Source: Halioglobus sp.
Lineage (GTDB): Bacteria; Pseudomonadota; Gammaproteobacteria; Pseudomonadales; Halieaceae
Reading direction: 5' to 3'
NCBI GenBank assembly: GCA_013214285.1
Contig: JABSPW010000020.1
Location: 1 to 33,791, forward strand
Length of the DNA: 33,791 nt
Position numbers and translations under genes: made by a program. Every line of letters begins with the position of its first letter. The stretch's first letter is position 1. The notes beneath the pieces are model-generated. The model had not been told where the DNA came from. It worked only from the letters and a program-made list of their open reading frames with translations, and searched no databases. Positions 8,544-17,450 of the stretch are shown here, one piece after another.

Positions 8544-9524
8544 ATGACGGAGCAAGGCTCCATCAGCTACGCAGATTCGGCGCGACGCACCATTCGTATG
8601 GAGGCGTCTGCGGTGGCCTGCCTGGAAGAACGCATTGGGGAAGAATTCAACCGCGCCTGTCAACTCTTGTTGCATGTGCAGGGCCGCATCATCGTCACCG
8701 GGATGGGAAAATCCGGACATATCGCGCGCAAGATTGCCGCGACCCTTGCCAGCACTGGCTCGCCCGCATTTTTCGTTCACCCGGGCGAAGCCAGTCACGG
8801 CGATATGGGCATGATCACGGCACAAGATACCCTCATTGCCTTGTCCAACAGCGGTGCCGTACCCGAAGTGCTGACCCTGTTACCCCTGCTAAAAAGACTC
8901 AATGTCCCCTTGGTGAGCATGACAGGCTGCCCCGATTCAACCCTCGCGACCGCCTCCGATGTCCATTTGAATACAGGGGTGGACACCGAGGCCTGCCCTC
9001 TGGATCTGGCACCCACCTCCAGCACCACCACCGCCCTGGTGATGGGTGATGCTCTGGCGATTGCCCTGTTGGAGGCACGGGGTTTCACCGCCGATGATTT
9101 CGCTTTCTCCCATCCCGGTGGCACGCTGGGCCGTAAATTACTACTCAAGGTCAATGACGTGATGAAAACGGGTGAGGACATCCCCATCGTCACTGCAGAC
9201 CGTTTGCTATCTGAGGCACTCCTAGAAATTAGCAACAAAGGGATGGGCATGACTACAGTGGTGGGCGAAAACGGTCGAATAACTGGCGTATTCACTGACG
9301 GAGACCTGCGCCGAACACTGGATGCACGTATCGACATTAATGCAACCGCCATAGGACAATTAATCAGTACTGGCGCCAAGACTGTTTCTCCCGACATGCT
9401 GGCCGCGTCTGCCCTGCGCATTATGGAGGAAAATGAAATCAGCTCCCTGGTGGTGCTAGATGATGCCGGCAACCTTGAGGGCGTCGTGCACCTGAAAGAC
9501 CTGCTGCACGCGGATATCGCATGA
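8544..9524 (+). CDS. kdsD: D-arabinose 5-phosphate isomerase KdsD
   Basis: KdsD converts D-ribulose 5-phosphate to D-arabinose 5-phosphate, the first step to Kdo for lipopolysaccharide. The 326-residue protein has an N-terminal SIS sugar-isomerase domain (about 40-175), with the phosphate-binding GMGKSGHIARK loop and the SNSGAVPEVL segment. A conserved FSHPGGTLGRKLL segment with the catalytic histidine follows, then two CBS domains (about 205-325). It lies 16 bases after the antiporter stop and 10 bases before kdsC, so the genes are likely cotranscribed. Confidence 0.97.
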   Translation: MTEQGSISYADSARRTIRMEASAVACLEERIGEEFNRACQLLLHVQGRIIVTGMGKSGHIARKIAATLASTGSPAFFVHPGEASHGDMGMITAQDTLIALSNSGAVPEVLTLLPLLKRLNVPLVSMTGCPDSTLATASDVHLNTGVDTEACPLDLAPTSSTTTALVMGDALAIALLEARGFTADDFAFSHPGGTLGRKLLLKVNDVMKTGEDIPIVTADRLLSEALLEISNKGMGMTTVVGENGRITGVFTDGDLRRTLDARIDINATAIGQLISTGAKTVSPDMLAASALRIMEENEISSLVVLDDAGNLEGVVHLKDLLHADIA

Positions 9525-9534
9525 GCATGCTGCG

Positions 9535-10059
9535 ATGAATGCTGCACAAAGCACAGCTGCCCTGATACGGCTTCTAGCACTGGATGTCGACGGTGTACTG
9601 ACTGATGGTCGCCTTTATTTTGGCAACAATGGGGAGGAACTGAAAGCATTCAACATCAAGGATGGACTTGGTATAAAACTGTTGCAACATTCGGGTGTCC
9701 AAGTCGCTATTATCACTGGCCGCCAGTCTGATATCGTTGCCCGCCGCGCCCGCGAACTGGGTATAAACGAGGTCATTCAGGGCCGAGAAGATAAACGGGA
9801 GGCCCTGATGGAATTGTGCCACCACAGCGCCATTCACCTAAAGGAGTGTGCTTATATGGGAGATGATCTTCCAGATCTTGGCGCTGTGCTTGCCGCCGGA
9901 CTGGGCATGACCGTAGCCGACGCCGATGCTGCGGTGCGCAGGGCCGCGGACTGGGTCGCTGCAGCGGCAGGCGGCTGCGGCGCAGTGCGGGAGGCTTGCG
10001 AGTTTATATTATCATCCCGGGGGGAGTGGGACGGGCACGTGGCGGACTTCAGTCTATGA
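9535..10059 (+). CDS. kdsC: Kdo 8-phosphate phosphatase KdsC
   Basis: KdsC is a HAD-superfamily phosphatase that removes the phosphate from Kdo 8-phosphate. The 174-residue length is typical. Motif I is the LDVDGVLTDG aspartate pair (about 17-26), motif II is the IITGRQS threonine (about 59-65), a lysine follows in the GREDKREAL region, and motif III is the YMGDDLPDLG acid pair. The C-terminal helix ends in the normal REACEFIL pattern, so nothing is fused. The stop codon overlaps the lptA start (ATGA, 10056-10059). In related genomes lptC sits at this junction, but no lptC is present. Confidence 0.97.
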   Translation: MNAAQSTAALIRLLALDVDGVLTDGRLYFGNNGEELKAFNIKDGLGIKLLQHSGVQVAIITGRQSDIVARRARELGINEVIQGREDKREALMELCHHSAIHLKECAYMGDDLPDLGAVLAAGLGMTVADADAAVRRAADWVAAAAGGCGAVREACEFILSSRGEWDGHVADFSL

Positions 10060-10643
10060 AAAACCTACTGTTGACCCTGATGTGCATTATCCCGCTCATC
10101 ACGCAGGCATTGCCTGACGACCGTGACCAGCCCATCCACATCACCGCCGATAAGGCCCTGCGTGATGAAGTAGAGGGCTTCACTGTCTACAGCGGCAATG
10201 TTCGCCTGGTTCAGGGCAGTATGGAACTGGATGCAGACAAACTCACCATCTACCACAATATCGATCTGGCGGACGAGATAATAGCTGAAGGAAACCCCGC
10301 AAAGATGCGGCAGCAACCGGAAGTAGACGAAGCTGTTGTGCATGCGCACGCACTGATCATTACCTACTTTAAAAGCGAAGACCGGGTGAATCTTAAGACG
10401 AACGCTCGCATAGAGCAGGAAGGCTCTGTCGTTGAGGGAGACGCCATCGATTACTTCATAGAACGACAGCTGATTACCGCGGAATCGGACGTAACACAAG
10501 AGGATAACAAAGTTGTAGTCGTGATCCCCCCCAGCATGCATAAACAGGGGAACGCCAAAGAATCAGGGAACGGCGCCACCGGTGAATTGAGGACAGGGGA
10601 CGCTCCACAAGATGATGCCACAAGCTCAACTGAGAGCGAATAA
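10056..10643 (+). CDS. lptA: LPS transport periplasmic protein LptA (OstA-like)
   Basis: LptA forms the periplasmic bridge that carries lipopolysaccharide from the inner-membrane LptBFGC complex to LptD/E. The ATG at 10056 gives 195 residues: a signal peptide (about 1-18, [17 protein letters not shown]), then the OstA/LptA beta-jellyroll domain (about 25-145). Recognisable parts are [29 protein letters not shown] and [13 protein letters not shown] low-complexity polar, acidic tail of about 40 residues follows. There is no second jellyroll or membrane anchor that could replace LptC. It overlaps kdsC by four bases and lptB by 32 bases. The longer frame from 9996 runs inside kdsC and is not used. 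Confidence 0.95.
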   Translation: MKNLLLTLMCIIPLITQALPDDRDQPIHITADKALRDEVEGFTVYSGNVRLVQGSMELDADKLTIYHNIDLADEIIAEGNPAKMRQQPEVDEAVVHAHALIITYFKSEDRVNLKTNARIEQEGSVVEGDAIDYFIERQLITAESDVTQEDNKVVVVIPPSMHKQGNAKESGNGATGELRTGDAPQDDATSSTESE

Positions 10644-11346
10644 TCTTGCCAAAGCCTACCGTGGCCGGGACGTCGTGAGGGACGTATCGCTGGCGCTAGA
10701 CAGTGGTCAAATTGTTGGCTTACTGGGACCCAACGGTGCGGGTAAAACCACCTGCTTTTATATGATCATCGGCATCATTTCAGCAGATCGCGGCAGTATC
10801 AGCGTCGACGGCGAAGACATTACCAATCTCACCATGCACGAAAGGGCACGTCGCGGGGTAGGCTACCTGCCGCAAGAGGCATCGATATTTCGCAAGCTCT
10901 CTGTGGATGAAAATATTCTGGCGATCCTGCAAACCCGTTCAGACCTCACTAGGCGAGAACGGCGGGCACGCTGTGATGAACTGCTGGAGGAGTTTAGCGT
11001 ACAGCATCTGCGTGACAGCCTGGGCCAGTCCCTATCAGGCGGAGAGCGGCGACGCGTTGAGATTGCACGAGCTCTCGCGACAGAGCCTCATTTTATCATG
11101 CTGGACGAACCATTCGCCGGCGTAGATCCTATTTCGGTCAGTGACATCAAAGATATTATCAACCACTTACGTGATCGGGGCATCGGCATTCTCATCACAG
11201 ATCACAATGTGCGCGATACTCTGGATATCTGCGAGAAAGCCTACATCGTGGGTGATGGAAAGATTATTGCCTCTGGGAGCGCACAGGACGTCCTCGATGA
11301 CGAGCACGTACGACGCGTTTATCTCGGAGAACAATTTCGCATGTAG
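10612..11346 (+). CDS. lptB: LPS export ABC transporter ATP-binding protein LptB
   Basis: LptB is the ATPase of the LptB2FGC complex that extracts lipopolysaccharide from the inner membrane. The 244-residue protein has Walker [10 protein letters not shown] (about 39-47), a Q-loop near [10 protein letters not shown], the [15 protein letters not shown] signature, Walker [14 protein letters not shown] and the H-loop [11 protein letters not shown], as in the LptB branch of ABC ATPases. Its start lies inside the end of lptA; ATG codons at 10612 and 10615 are both possible, with an AGGGGA sequence about 11 bases before the first. Partners LptF and LptG are not in the window. Confidence 0.97.
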   Translation: MMPQAQLRANNLAKAYRGRDVVRDVSLALDSGQIVGLLGPNGAGKTTCFYMIIGIISADRGSISVDGEDITNLTMHERARRGVGYLPQEASIFRKLSVDENILAILQTRSDLTRRERRARCDELLEEFSVQHLRDSLGQSLSGGERRRVEIARALATEPHFIMLDEPFAGVDPISVSDIKDIINHLRDRGIGILITDHNVRDTLDICEKAYIVGDGKIIASGSAQDVLDDEHVRRVYLGEQFRM

Positions 11347-11424
11347 CACACCTCGACGGCCCTTGGAAATTTTGCCTGAGTACAACGATCCGAGGAAAAA
11401 ACAAGCAATTTTCACGCCAAACTG

Positions 11425-11454
11425 TTGCCACGCTGCGGCGGCGGGAGATACACT
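11425..11454 (+). promoter_or_regulatory. Candidate promoter for rpoN
   Basis: TTGCCA (11425-11430) and TACACT (11449-11454) are separated by 18 bases within the 182-bp lptB-rpoN gap, about 75 bases before the rpoN ATG. This is a moderate sigma-70 match. It would allow rpoN to be expressed independently of the upstream lpt genes. Confidence 0.35.
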
Positions 11455-11528
11455 GACCGCGTTTCCAGCACACCAGACGCCGCATACAGTGTGATCGGCG
11501 GGCAACACACAAGCCGCAGGCTTATGAC

Positions 11529-13007
11529 ATGAAGCAGTCACTCCAACTCAAGCTGGGTCAGCAACTTACCATGACCCCGCAACTGCAGCAGGCCATACGC
11601 TTGCTGCAGCTGTCCACCCTGGACCTGCAGCAGGAAATCCAGGAGGCACTGGAGGCGAACCCGCTATTGGAAGTCTCGGAGGACGAATCAGTCACAGCGG
11701 GTTTACCCACCCCTGAAGCCACACCCGCGGTTCCTGACCCGGATGGCTTTGAGGAGGGGGCGGAATGGGATCCTGCCGCAGGTAAAGAAGCCAATGAACT
11801 GCCACAAGACCTGCCGGTCGATGTGCAATGGGATGACTTGCTGCCGTCCTCCTCCGCCGCAGCGCCGCCCGCGCCCGACGACGGGGTCGAAAATGACCTG
11901 ACAGCGCGCAATCCGGTCAACGAATCGCTGCGTGACCAAATGCTCTGGCAGCTGGGTCTGACGCGCCTGTCTGACACCGATAGGCTGATCGCACTATCGA
12001 TTATCGATGCTACAGACTCGAATGGCCGACTGCTTATGTCGACAGAGGAAATACATGACTCCCTGATAGAAGAAATGGACATTGACCCGGAAGAGGTCGT
12101 CGCCGTTTTGCACCGACTACAACAATTTGAACCTGCAGGCTTGTTTGCGAGGGACTTGCAAGAATGCCTGCAAATACAATTGGATCAGCTACCGGCAGGC
12201 ACTCCGTGGCTGGAGCAGGCCAAACTGGTGATCAGCCGGCACATGAATCAGCTGGGGAGCAGCGATTACGCCCAAATACTGCGTCGCACACGGCTTAACG
12301 AGGAGGAGCTCAGGCATGTATTGTCGCTGGTGCAGTCCCTGGATCCCAACCCCGGCTATACTGCTGTACCGGAAGACGTTGAATATATTGTGCCTGATGT
12401 CTTCGTTAGCAAAAAAAACGGCCGCTGGCTGGTAGAGCCGAACCCTGATATCGCTCCCAAGCTGCGCATCAACAGCGAATATGCCAGCCTCATCAAACGG
12501 GCTGACAACAGTGCGGACAATACCTACCTGCGCGATAACCTGCAGGAAGCGCGCTGGTTTCTCAAAAGCTTGCACAGCCGCAATGAAACGCTCTTGAAAG
12601 TGTCCAGTAAAATTATTGAGCACCAACGCAATTTTCTCGAATATGGGCCTGAAGCAATGAAACCGCTCGTGCTGCACGACATCGCAGAGGCTGTCGATAT
12701 GCATGAATCCACGGTATCGCGCGCAACAACCAACAAGTACATGCACACGCCACGTGGGATTTTCGAACTCAAATACTTTTTTTCCAGCCATGTTGCAACT
12801 GCTGGTGGCGGAGAATGCTCTTCCACTGCCATTCGGGCTTTGATCAAGAAACTGGTTGCGGCGGAAAATCCACGCAAACCACTGAGCGACAACAAAATTA
12901 CTCTTTTGTTACAAGAGCAGGGCATTGAAGTGGCCCGTCGCACAATCGCAAAATACAGAGACACGCTCTTCATTCCACCCTCTAATGAGCGCAAACGGTT
13001 GGTTTAA
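11529..13007 (+). CDS. rpoN: RNA polymerase sigma-54 factor
   Basis: Sigma-54 directs RNA polymerase to -24/-12 promoters and needs an enhancer-binding ATPase for open-complex formation. The 492-residue protein shows the glutamine/leucine-rich region I ([20 protein letters not shown] onward, about 4-50). An acidic, proline-rich variable region II follows (about 52-125), then the core-binding domain and the DNA-binding HTH around [17 protein letters not shown]. The RpoN box ARRTIAKYR lies near 469-477, followed by the [10 protein letters not shown] end. It sits in the conserved lptB-rpoN-hpf-ptsN-rapZ-ptsO cluster linking nitrogen-PTS and sigma-54 functions. No -24/-12 promoter was recognised in the window. 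Confidence 0.98.
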   Translation: MKQSLQLKLGQQLTMTPQLQQAIRLLQLSTLDLQQEIQEALEANPLLEVSEDESVTAGLPTPEATPAVPDPDGFEEGAEWDPAAGKEANELPQDLPVDVQWDDLLPSSSAAAPPAPDDGVENDLTARNPVNESLRDQMLWQLGLTRLSDTDRLIALSIIDATDSNGRLLMSTEEIHDSLIEEMDIDPEEVVAVLHRLQQFEPAGLFARDLQECLQIQLDQLPAGTPWLEQAKLVISRHMNQLGSSDYAQILRRTRLNEEELRHVLSLVQSLDPNPGYTAVPEDVEYIVPDVFVSKKNGRWLVEPNPDIAPKLRINSEYASLIKRADNSADNTYLRDNLQEARWFLKSLHSRNETLLKVSSKIIEHQRNFLEYGPEAMKPLVLHDIAEAVDMHESTVSRATTNKYMHTPRGIFELKYFFSSHVATAGGGECSSTAIRALIKKLVAAENPRKPLSDNKITLLLQEQGIEVARRTIAKYRDTLFIPPSNERKRLV

Positions 13008-13126
13008 GGCCGCCTGGACTATGGCCATTGCCCACAGTTGCCTTACACTGAATGTACGGTACACAGGCTCCCCACTCAGCCGGGACTCAAAGCCCACCTC
13101 GTAAACTCCATATAAGGGAACCATCT

Positions 13127-13414
13127 ATGCAACTCACGATTACTGGTCACCATCTTGAAATCACAGCACCCCTCAGGGAACACGTCGAAACCAAGATGCA
13201 ACGGTTGCAGCGACACTTCGACCAGATCACAACTACACATGTCATACTGACCGTCGAGAAAATGGTTCAGAAGGCGGAGGCAACAATCCACATTGCCGGC
13301 GGTGACCTCTTTGCCCATGCCGAGTCAGAAGATATGTACGCCGCAATCGATGCGCTCGCCGACAAACTCGATCGCCAACTCATCAAACACAAACAAAAAC
13401 ACCGGGGGCACTGA
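13127..13414 (+). CDS. hpf: Ribosome hibernation promoting factor (short HPF)
   Basis: HPF binds the 30S decoding region and, with RMF, converts 70S ribosomes into inactive 100S dimers in stationary phase. The ATG at 13127 gives 95 residues beginning MQLTITGHHLEITAPLREHV, the standard start of short-form HPF, preceded by an AAGGGA ribosome site. The basic C-terminus (LIKHKQKHRGH) and the DMYAAIDALADKLDRQL helix match the family. The upstream extension to 13052 is not used. It is the second gene of the rpoN cluster. Confidence 0.95.
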   Translation: MQLTITGHHLEITAPLREHVETKMQRLQRHFDQITTTHVILTVEKMVQKAEATIHIAGGDLFAHAESEDMYAAIDALADKLDRQLIKHKQKHRGH

Positions 13415-13423
13415 CACACCACA

Positions 13424-13882
13424 ATGCCCTACCTCAACCAGATCCTGACCCCGGAGCGCACCGCCTGTTCAGTTCCTGGTGTCAGTAAGAAGCGACTCTT
13501 TGAGACCATTGCGAGGCTCGTTGTCTCTGACCAACGTTCTCTCCCCTACGACGACGTGCTGAACAGGCTTATCGCCAGAGAGAAACTGGGCAGCACCGGT
13601 ATCGGTAAAGGCATCGCCATCCCGCACTGCCGGGTAAAAGACTGCAGAGCACCACTAGGCTCCCTGGTCACCCTGGAGGCGCCCATCGAATTTGACGCAC
13701 CGGACGAACTTCCTGTCGATCTGCTTTTTGTGCTGCTGGTGCCTGAGGAAGCGCATCAGCAACATCTGGATATTCTCGCCAATGTTGCTCGGCTGTTCAG
13801 TCAGGAAGATTTCTGTCGTGACATGCGAGCAGCCAGGGACAGAGAGGTCCTCTATGAGATCGCCTGCAGCAAGGAGGGCTGA
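13424..13882 (+). CDS. ptsN: Nitrogen-PTS EIIA component PtsN
   Basis: EIIA-Ntr is the terminal phosphate acceptor of the regulatory nitrogen phosphotransferase chain (PtsP to PtsO to PtsN). It controls potassium uptake, envelope and metabolic targets rather than sugar import. The 152-residue length is typical. The phosphorylated residue is predicted to be His68 in the GIGKGIAIPHCRV motif. The LLFVLLVPEEAHQQHLDILANVARLF segment is also family-typical. It lies nine bases after hpf and two bases before rapZ, consistent with a shared transcript. Confidence 0.96.
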   Translation: MPYLNQILTPERTACSVPGVSKKRLFETIARLVVSDQRSLPYDDVLNRLIAREKLGSTGIGKGIAIPHCRVKDCRAPLGSLVTLEAPIEFDAPDELPVDLLFVLLVPEEAHQQHLDILANVARLFSQEDFCRDMRAARDREVLYEIACSKEG

Positions 13883-13884
13883 AC

Positions 13885-14739
13885 GTGCGACTTGTCATCA
13901 TTAGTGGCCGCTCTGGTACCGGAAAGAGTACGGCACTGAACCAGCTTGAGGATGAAGGGTTTTACTGCATAGATAACCTGCCCGTATCCCTGTTACCCGC
14001 ACTGGTTGAAAAAACCAGCGGCGATGAATTCAACGTGTTCGGAGGCGTCGCAGTATGCATAGATGCTCGCAATGCATGGCAGGAACTGAAGGACTTCCGC
14101 ACCATTCTTGACTCCCTCCCTGAAACTGTCGAAACCCAGGTTCTATTTCTCAACGCCAAGGAGATCACACTGCTACAGCGGTTTGGAGAAACACGACGCC
14201 GACATCCTCTCAGCTCTGACACGGTCTCCCTAGCCGAGGCGATCGGTAAAGAGCGTGAATTACTGGAACCCATATCTTCGAGCGCTTCTCTGGTACTGGA
14301 CACCAGCCAAATGAACATTTACGAATTGCGCGACGCAATAAAGCAGCGGTTACTGGGTTCCGAGGCGGGCACCATGTCCATACTACTGCAATCTTTTGGT
14401 TTCAAACGCGGCGTACCAGCAGACGCGGACCTGGTATTCGATGTTCGCATGCTCCCTAACCCGTACTGGGTGAAAGAGCTGCGCCTGAAGAGCGGCCTCG
14501 ACAGGGAGGTAAGGAGTTTTCTTGAATCTCAACCTATGGCGGGCGAGCTGTTCAAGGACGTATGCGGCTTCCTGGACAGCTGGCTGCCCCGCTACCGCGA
14601 AGGGAATAGAAGTTACATGCATATCGCACTGGGTTGTACCGGGGGGCAACATCGTTCAGTATACTTGGCGGATCGACTCTACCAGCATTATAAACAAACG
14701 CTTCCAAACATGAATGTCAGGCACAGAGAACTACAGTAG
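13885..14739 (+). CDS. rapZ: RNase adapter protein RapZ
   Basis: RapZ is an RNA-binding protein with a P-loop kinase-like N-terminal domain. In E. coli it delivers the small RNA GlmZ to RNase E and thereby tunes glucosamine 6-phosphate and envelope precursor synthesis. The 284-residue protein starts at a GTG preceded by AAGGAGG. The P-loop GRSGTGKS lies at residues 8-15, followed by the conserved GFYCIDNLPVSLLP segment. The C-terminal RNA-binding domain includes FGFKRGVPADADLVFDVR, LPNPYW and GCTGGQHRSVYL. It is placed between ptsN and ptsO as in most gammaproteobacteria. Confidence 0.97.
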   Translation: MRLVIISGRSGTGKSTALNQLEDEGFYCIDNLPVSLLPALVEKTSGDEFNVFGGVAVCIDARNAWQELKDFRTILDSLPETVETQVLFLNAKEITLLQRFGETRRRHPLSSDTVSLAEAIGKERELLEPISSSASLVLDTSQMNIYELRDAIKQRLLGSEAGTMSILLQSFGFKRGVPADADLVFDVRMLPNPYWVKELRLKSGLDREVRSFLESQPMAGELFKDVCGFLDSWLPRYREGNRSYMHIALGCTGGQHRSVYLADRLYQHYKQTLPNMNVRHRELQ

Positions 14740-14750
14740 AAGGCCAGTTT

Positions 14751-15020
14751 GTGATCCAGACTCAGGTAACAATCGTCAACAAGCTCGGTTTACACGCTAG
14801 AGCAGCAGCAAAATTTGTTGCCTGTACAAGCGCCTTTTCAAGCCGCGTTCAAATGGGCAAGGACAGCGAACTGGTCGACGGGAAGAGCATCATGTCTGTC
14901 ATGATGCTAGCAGCGGGCAAGGGCACTGTTCTGGATCTCGAAATAGATGGCGATGACGAAGAAGACGCCCTAGCGGCCCTTACGCAATTGATCGAAAACT
15001 GCTTCGACGAAGACGAGTAA
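14751..15020 (+). CDS. ptsO: Nitrogen-PTS phosphocarrier NPr (PtsO)
   Basis: This HPr-like phosphocarrier passes phosphate from PtsP (EI-Ntr) to PtsN. It has 89 residues with the phospho-site His15 in the NKLGLHARAAAKFV motif, and the DGKSIMSVMMLAAGKG segment corresponding to the regulatory serine region of HPr. The start is a GTG 11 bases after the rapZ stop. It closes the rpoN-hpf-ptsN-rapZ-ptsO cluster. PtsP is not in the window. Confidence 0.95.
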   Translation: MIQTQVTIVNKLGLHARAAAKFVACTSAFSSRVQMGKDSELVDGKSIMSVMMLAAGKGTVLDLEIDGDDEEDALAALTQLIENCFDEDE

Positions 15021-15076
15021 CCACCCCGCTAAACGCCGCATTGACAGCTCTAACCCTTATCCTGTAACTAATCACG

Positions 15077-15105
15077 TTGTTGCTGTCGCAACTTTTCCGG
15101 ATAAT
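15077..15105 (+). promoter_or_regulatory. Sigma-70-type promoter upstream of mgtE
   Basis: TTGTTG (15077-15082) and GATAAT (15100-15105) are spaced by 17 bases in the 121-bp ptsO-mgtE gap. Transcription would start near 15112, about 30 bases before the mgtE ATG. This suggests mgtE is not simply part of the pts transcript. No magnesium-sensing leader structure was recognised; the leader is too short for one. Confidence 0.6.
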
Positions 15106-15141
15106 TTCACTCGCTGACAGCAAGTCGAGTGTGCCCTTGGT

Positions 15142-16494
15142 ATGATTCAGAATCAGGCAACATCACAGGAAACGCTCGACAAACTTTCCAGCGCATTGAA
15201 TAGCGGTACTTTTGTCGATGCGCGGCGCATGCTCAATGGCCTATCGCCTGCTGACGCGGCTCACTTGCTTGAATCCTCGCCCCCTAAATTCCGGCACATC
15301 TTGTGGCAGATGGTAGACATTGAACGCGAGGGTGAGGTGCTCGGCGAACTTGGCGATGAACTGCAAGCGCAGTTCCTGGGCGATATGGATGCTAGCGAGG
15401 TCTCTCTACTAACCGAAGGCCTTGAAGACGACGACATCGCCGATATCCTACAGCAAGTTCCCGACCACGTTACCAGGGAAGTGCTCAATGCCATGGACCA
15501 GCAGGATCGGGCGCGCCTGGAGCAGGTCATGCACTATCCCGATGATGTCGCGGGTGGTTTGATGAACACTGACACCATCACGATCCGAGCGCGCTTGACC
15601 CTCGACGTCGTCCTCCGCTATCTGCGCCGTCATGATGAACTTCCGGCGATGACGGACAACTTGATCGTGGTCAATCGTTCAGACCGCTTTATTGGCCTGC
15701 TGCCACTGCGCACACTGCTAGTCTCGGATCCGCACATATCGGTGCGGGAGATGATGGACATGGAGGTAGACCCTATTCCGGTCAATATGCCTGATACAGA
15801 AGTTGCACGCCTGTTTGAGCGCAAAGACTGGGTATCCGCACCAGTAGTCGACGAACAGGGTCAGCTTCTCGGTCGAATCACCATTGACGATGTCGTAGAC
15901 GTAATTCGAGAGGATGCAGACAGATCGCTTATGTCGATGGCAGGCCTGGTTGAGGATGAAGACACCTTCGCTCCCGTCACACGAGCCATGCCACGTCGCG
16001 CCATCTGGCTCGGAATTAATCTTATCACTGCATTCATCGCGGCGTTCGTCATCAATATCTTCCAGGGAACTATCGAAAAAGTCGTCGCGCTGGCCGTACT
16101 GATGCCCATCGTTGCTTCCATGGGGGGTATTGCTGGCACACAAACCTTAACCCTGATGATTCGCGGCATTGCCATGGGGCAGGTCCTGAAAAGCAACCAG
16201 ATTTGGCTGTTGAACCGGGAGCTGATCATCGGACTATTAAATGGGATGCTATGGGCAGCTGTGGTGGCAGTGGCTGCTTCGCTTTGGTTTGATGACTGGC
16301 ATATCGGTCTTATTATCGCTGCCGCTATGGTCATCAATCTGCTCACCGCTGCGCTTACCGGCGCGGCCCTTCCTCTGCTGATGACACGCGTCAATATCGA
16401 TCCGGCACTTGCCGGCGGCGTGATGCTCACTACCGTTACCGATGTCGTTGGCTTCGTATCCTTCCTTGGTCTGGCCACACTTTTCTATGCCTGA
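15142..16494 (+). CDS. mgtE: Magnesium transporter MgtE
   Basis: MgtE is a homodimeric Mg2+ channel gated by cytoplasmic Mg2+. The 450-residue protein has the N-terminal superhelical domain (about 15-130), a CBS pair (about 135-255) and five C-terminal transmembrane helices (about 285-450). The conserved pore motif TTVTDVVGF, whose aspartate near residue 434 binds Mg2+ in characterised homologues, is intact. The ATG at 15142 lacks a strong ribosome site but gives a family-like N-terminus and length. It follows ptsO and precedes darP, an order also seen in other Pseudomonadales. Confidence 0.95.
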   Translation: MIQNQATSQETLDKLSSALNSGTFVDARRMLNGLSPADAAHLLESSPPKFRHILWQMVDIEREGEVLGELGDELQAQFLGDMDASEVSLLTEGLEDDDIADILQQVPDHVTREVLNAMDQQDRARLEQVMHYPDDVAGGLMNTDTITIRARLTLDVVLRYLRRHDELPAMTDNLIVVNRSDRFIGLLPLRTLLVSDPHISVREMMDMEVDPIPVNMPDTEVARLFERKDWVSAPVVDEQGQLLGRITIDDVVDVIREDADRSLMSMAGLVEDEDTFAPVTRAMPRRAIWLGINLITAFIAAFVINIFQGTIEKVVALAVLMPIVASMGGIAGTQTLTLMIRGIAMGQVLKSNQIWLLNRELIIGLLNGMLWAAVVAVAASLWFDDWHIGLIIAAAMVINLLTAALTGAALPLLMTRVNIDPALAGGVMLTTVTDVVGFVSFLGLATLFYA

Positions 16495-16516
16495 AAGGGG
16501 GGAGCAACGCAGCAGT

Positions 16517-17017
16517 ATGGACGACAGACCCAGCAAAAGCGCACGTAAGCGCCGAATGCAGCACCTGCAGAGTGTAGGTAGAGCCTTGCTGGATTTGAAT
16601 GATCGTCAATTGCAACAAATACCTATCGCAGATGAGCAGCTTATTCACGCGATAAGGGACTACCGCACAATTCGCAGCAATAGTGCGCGAAAACGCCAAT
16701 TGCAGCTCATCGGCAAGCTAATGCGTGACGTCGATGCTGCACCCATCGAGACGGCCCTTGCGTCACTATACGATGCGAGAAGTCGCGATGCAGCACAGTT
16801 TTCCCAATTGGAAAAACTGCGCGAAGACATCCTAACCCTGGGCACAGAGGGTGCCAACTTGGCAATAACGCAGTTTCCTCAAGCTGACAGGCAATACCTG
16901 CGGCAACTCACTCTGCAACATCAACGCGAGATGCAACATGGGAAACCGCCTGCCGCCAGTCGCAAGCTATTCCGCTATCTGAGAGCGCTACGGAGGGATC
17001 AGGGCGACAGCGACTAA
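16517..17017 (+). CDS. darP: Ribosome-associated protein DarP/YjgA (DUF615)
   Basis: DarP (YjgA) associates with late 50S ribosome precursors and promotes peptidyl-transferase-centre maturation in E. coli. This 166-residue basic, helical protein carries the family pattern KSARKRRMQHLQSVGRALLDL at the start, the IRDYRTIRSNSARKRQLQLIGKLMRD core and a C-terminal KLFRYLRAL helix. The ATG at 16517 is preferred, with a GGGGGAG sequence upstream; an in-frame ATG at 16487 inside the end of mgtE is also possible. It is convergent with rng across a gene-poor gap. The name follows family resemblance. Confidence 0.93.
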   Translation: MDDRPSKSARKRRMQHLQSVGRALLDLNDRQLQQIPIADEQLIHAIRDYRTIRSNSARKRQLQLIGKLMRDVDAAPIETALASLYDARSRDAAQFSQLEKLREDILTLGTEGANLAITQFPQADRQYLRQLTLQHQREMQHGKPPAASRKLFRYLRALRRDQGDSD

Positions 17018-17155
17018 CAGGCATTGTCCGCTGTCTGTGGTTTGACCAGCACGTCATTCCAGATATCTGTAATTGAGTAGACCGCAGTCAAGCGTTGCTT
17101 CGCCCTGCTTGTTTAACATCTCACTCCCCTCGAACATACCAGCCGTTGCAGGCGG

Positions 17156-17437
17156 TCAAGCTAGCGGCCGAAGCCGCCACCCAGAGCAGGTTTTGTCCAC
17201 TTGCAGTGCAGTCACCACGTCACCGCTGAAGCGATGCGCCCCAAAGAGGCAACTCGTCGAATACTCACGATCCACCTTCAACGGGTACAGTAGACTACAT
17301 CGTGCTCCTAGCAACAGCGTTAATGAGAACGCCACGCAAGCTAACATCTTCCTGTCCAATGGCGCCCTCAGTAATAACATCTGCGGCACAAGGATGAAGG
17401 CGTAAGGCTGTACGAAGAGTTGATCCGCTTTCATCAC
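17156..17437 (-). CDS. Doubtful small open reading frame, hypothetical
   Basis: A 93-codon frame reads away from rng within the gap. Its middle contains a hydrophobic segment (MLACVAFSLTLLLG, about 50-63 from the first start), which with a later start at about residue 19 or 30 could act as a signal or membrane segment. A soluble tail with two cysteines follows. No domain is recognised and no clear ribosome site was seen. It may be a chance frame or the relic of a deleted gene. It is reported only because the gap holds nothing better. Confidence 0.18.
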   Translation of the reverse strand: MMKADQLFVQPYAFILVPQMLLLRAPLDRKMLACVAFSLTLLLGARCSLLYPLKVDREYSTSCLFGAHRFSGDVVTALQVDKTCSGWRLRPLA

Positions 17438-17450
17438 GAAAGCTATGCAC

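Noticed and set aside
8795..9649. 284-codon minus-strand open frame
   Set aside because: It is antisense to kdsD and the start of kdsC, is serine/arginine-rich, and has no family resemblance.
12189..12791. 200-codon minus-strand open frame
   Set aside because: It is antisense to the core of rpoN and has no recognisable features.
13020..13060. Possible sigma-54 (-24/-12) promoter upstream of hpf
   Set aside because: A TGGCC...TTGC arrangement is present, but the GG-to-GC spacing does not fit the consensus.
15861..16478. 205-codon minus-strand open frame
   Set aside because: It is antisense to the transmembrane part of mgtE and has no plausible start region or domain.
17006..17035. GACAGCG/CGCTGTC inverted repeat as a darP terminator
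   Set aside because: The stem has only seven pairs with a 16-base loop and no following T run; too weak to list as a terminator.
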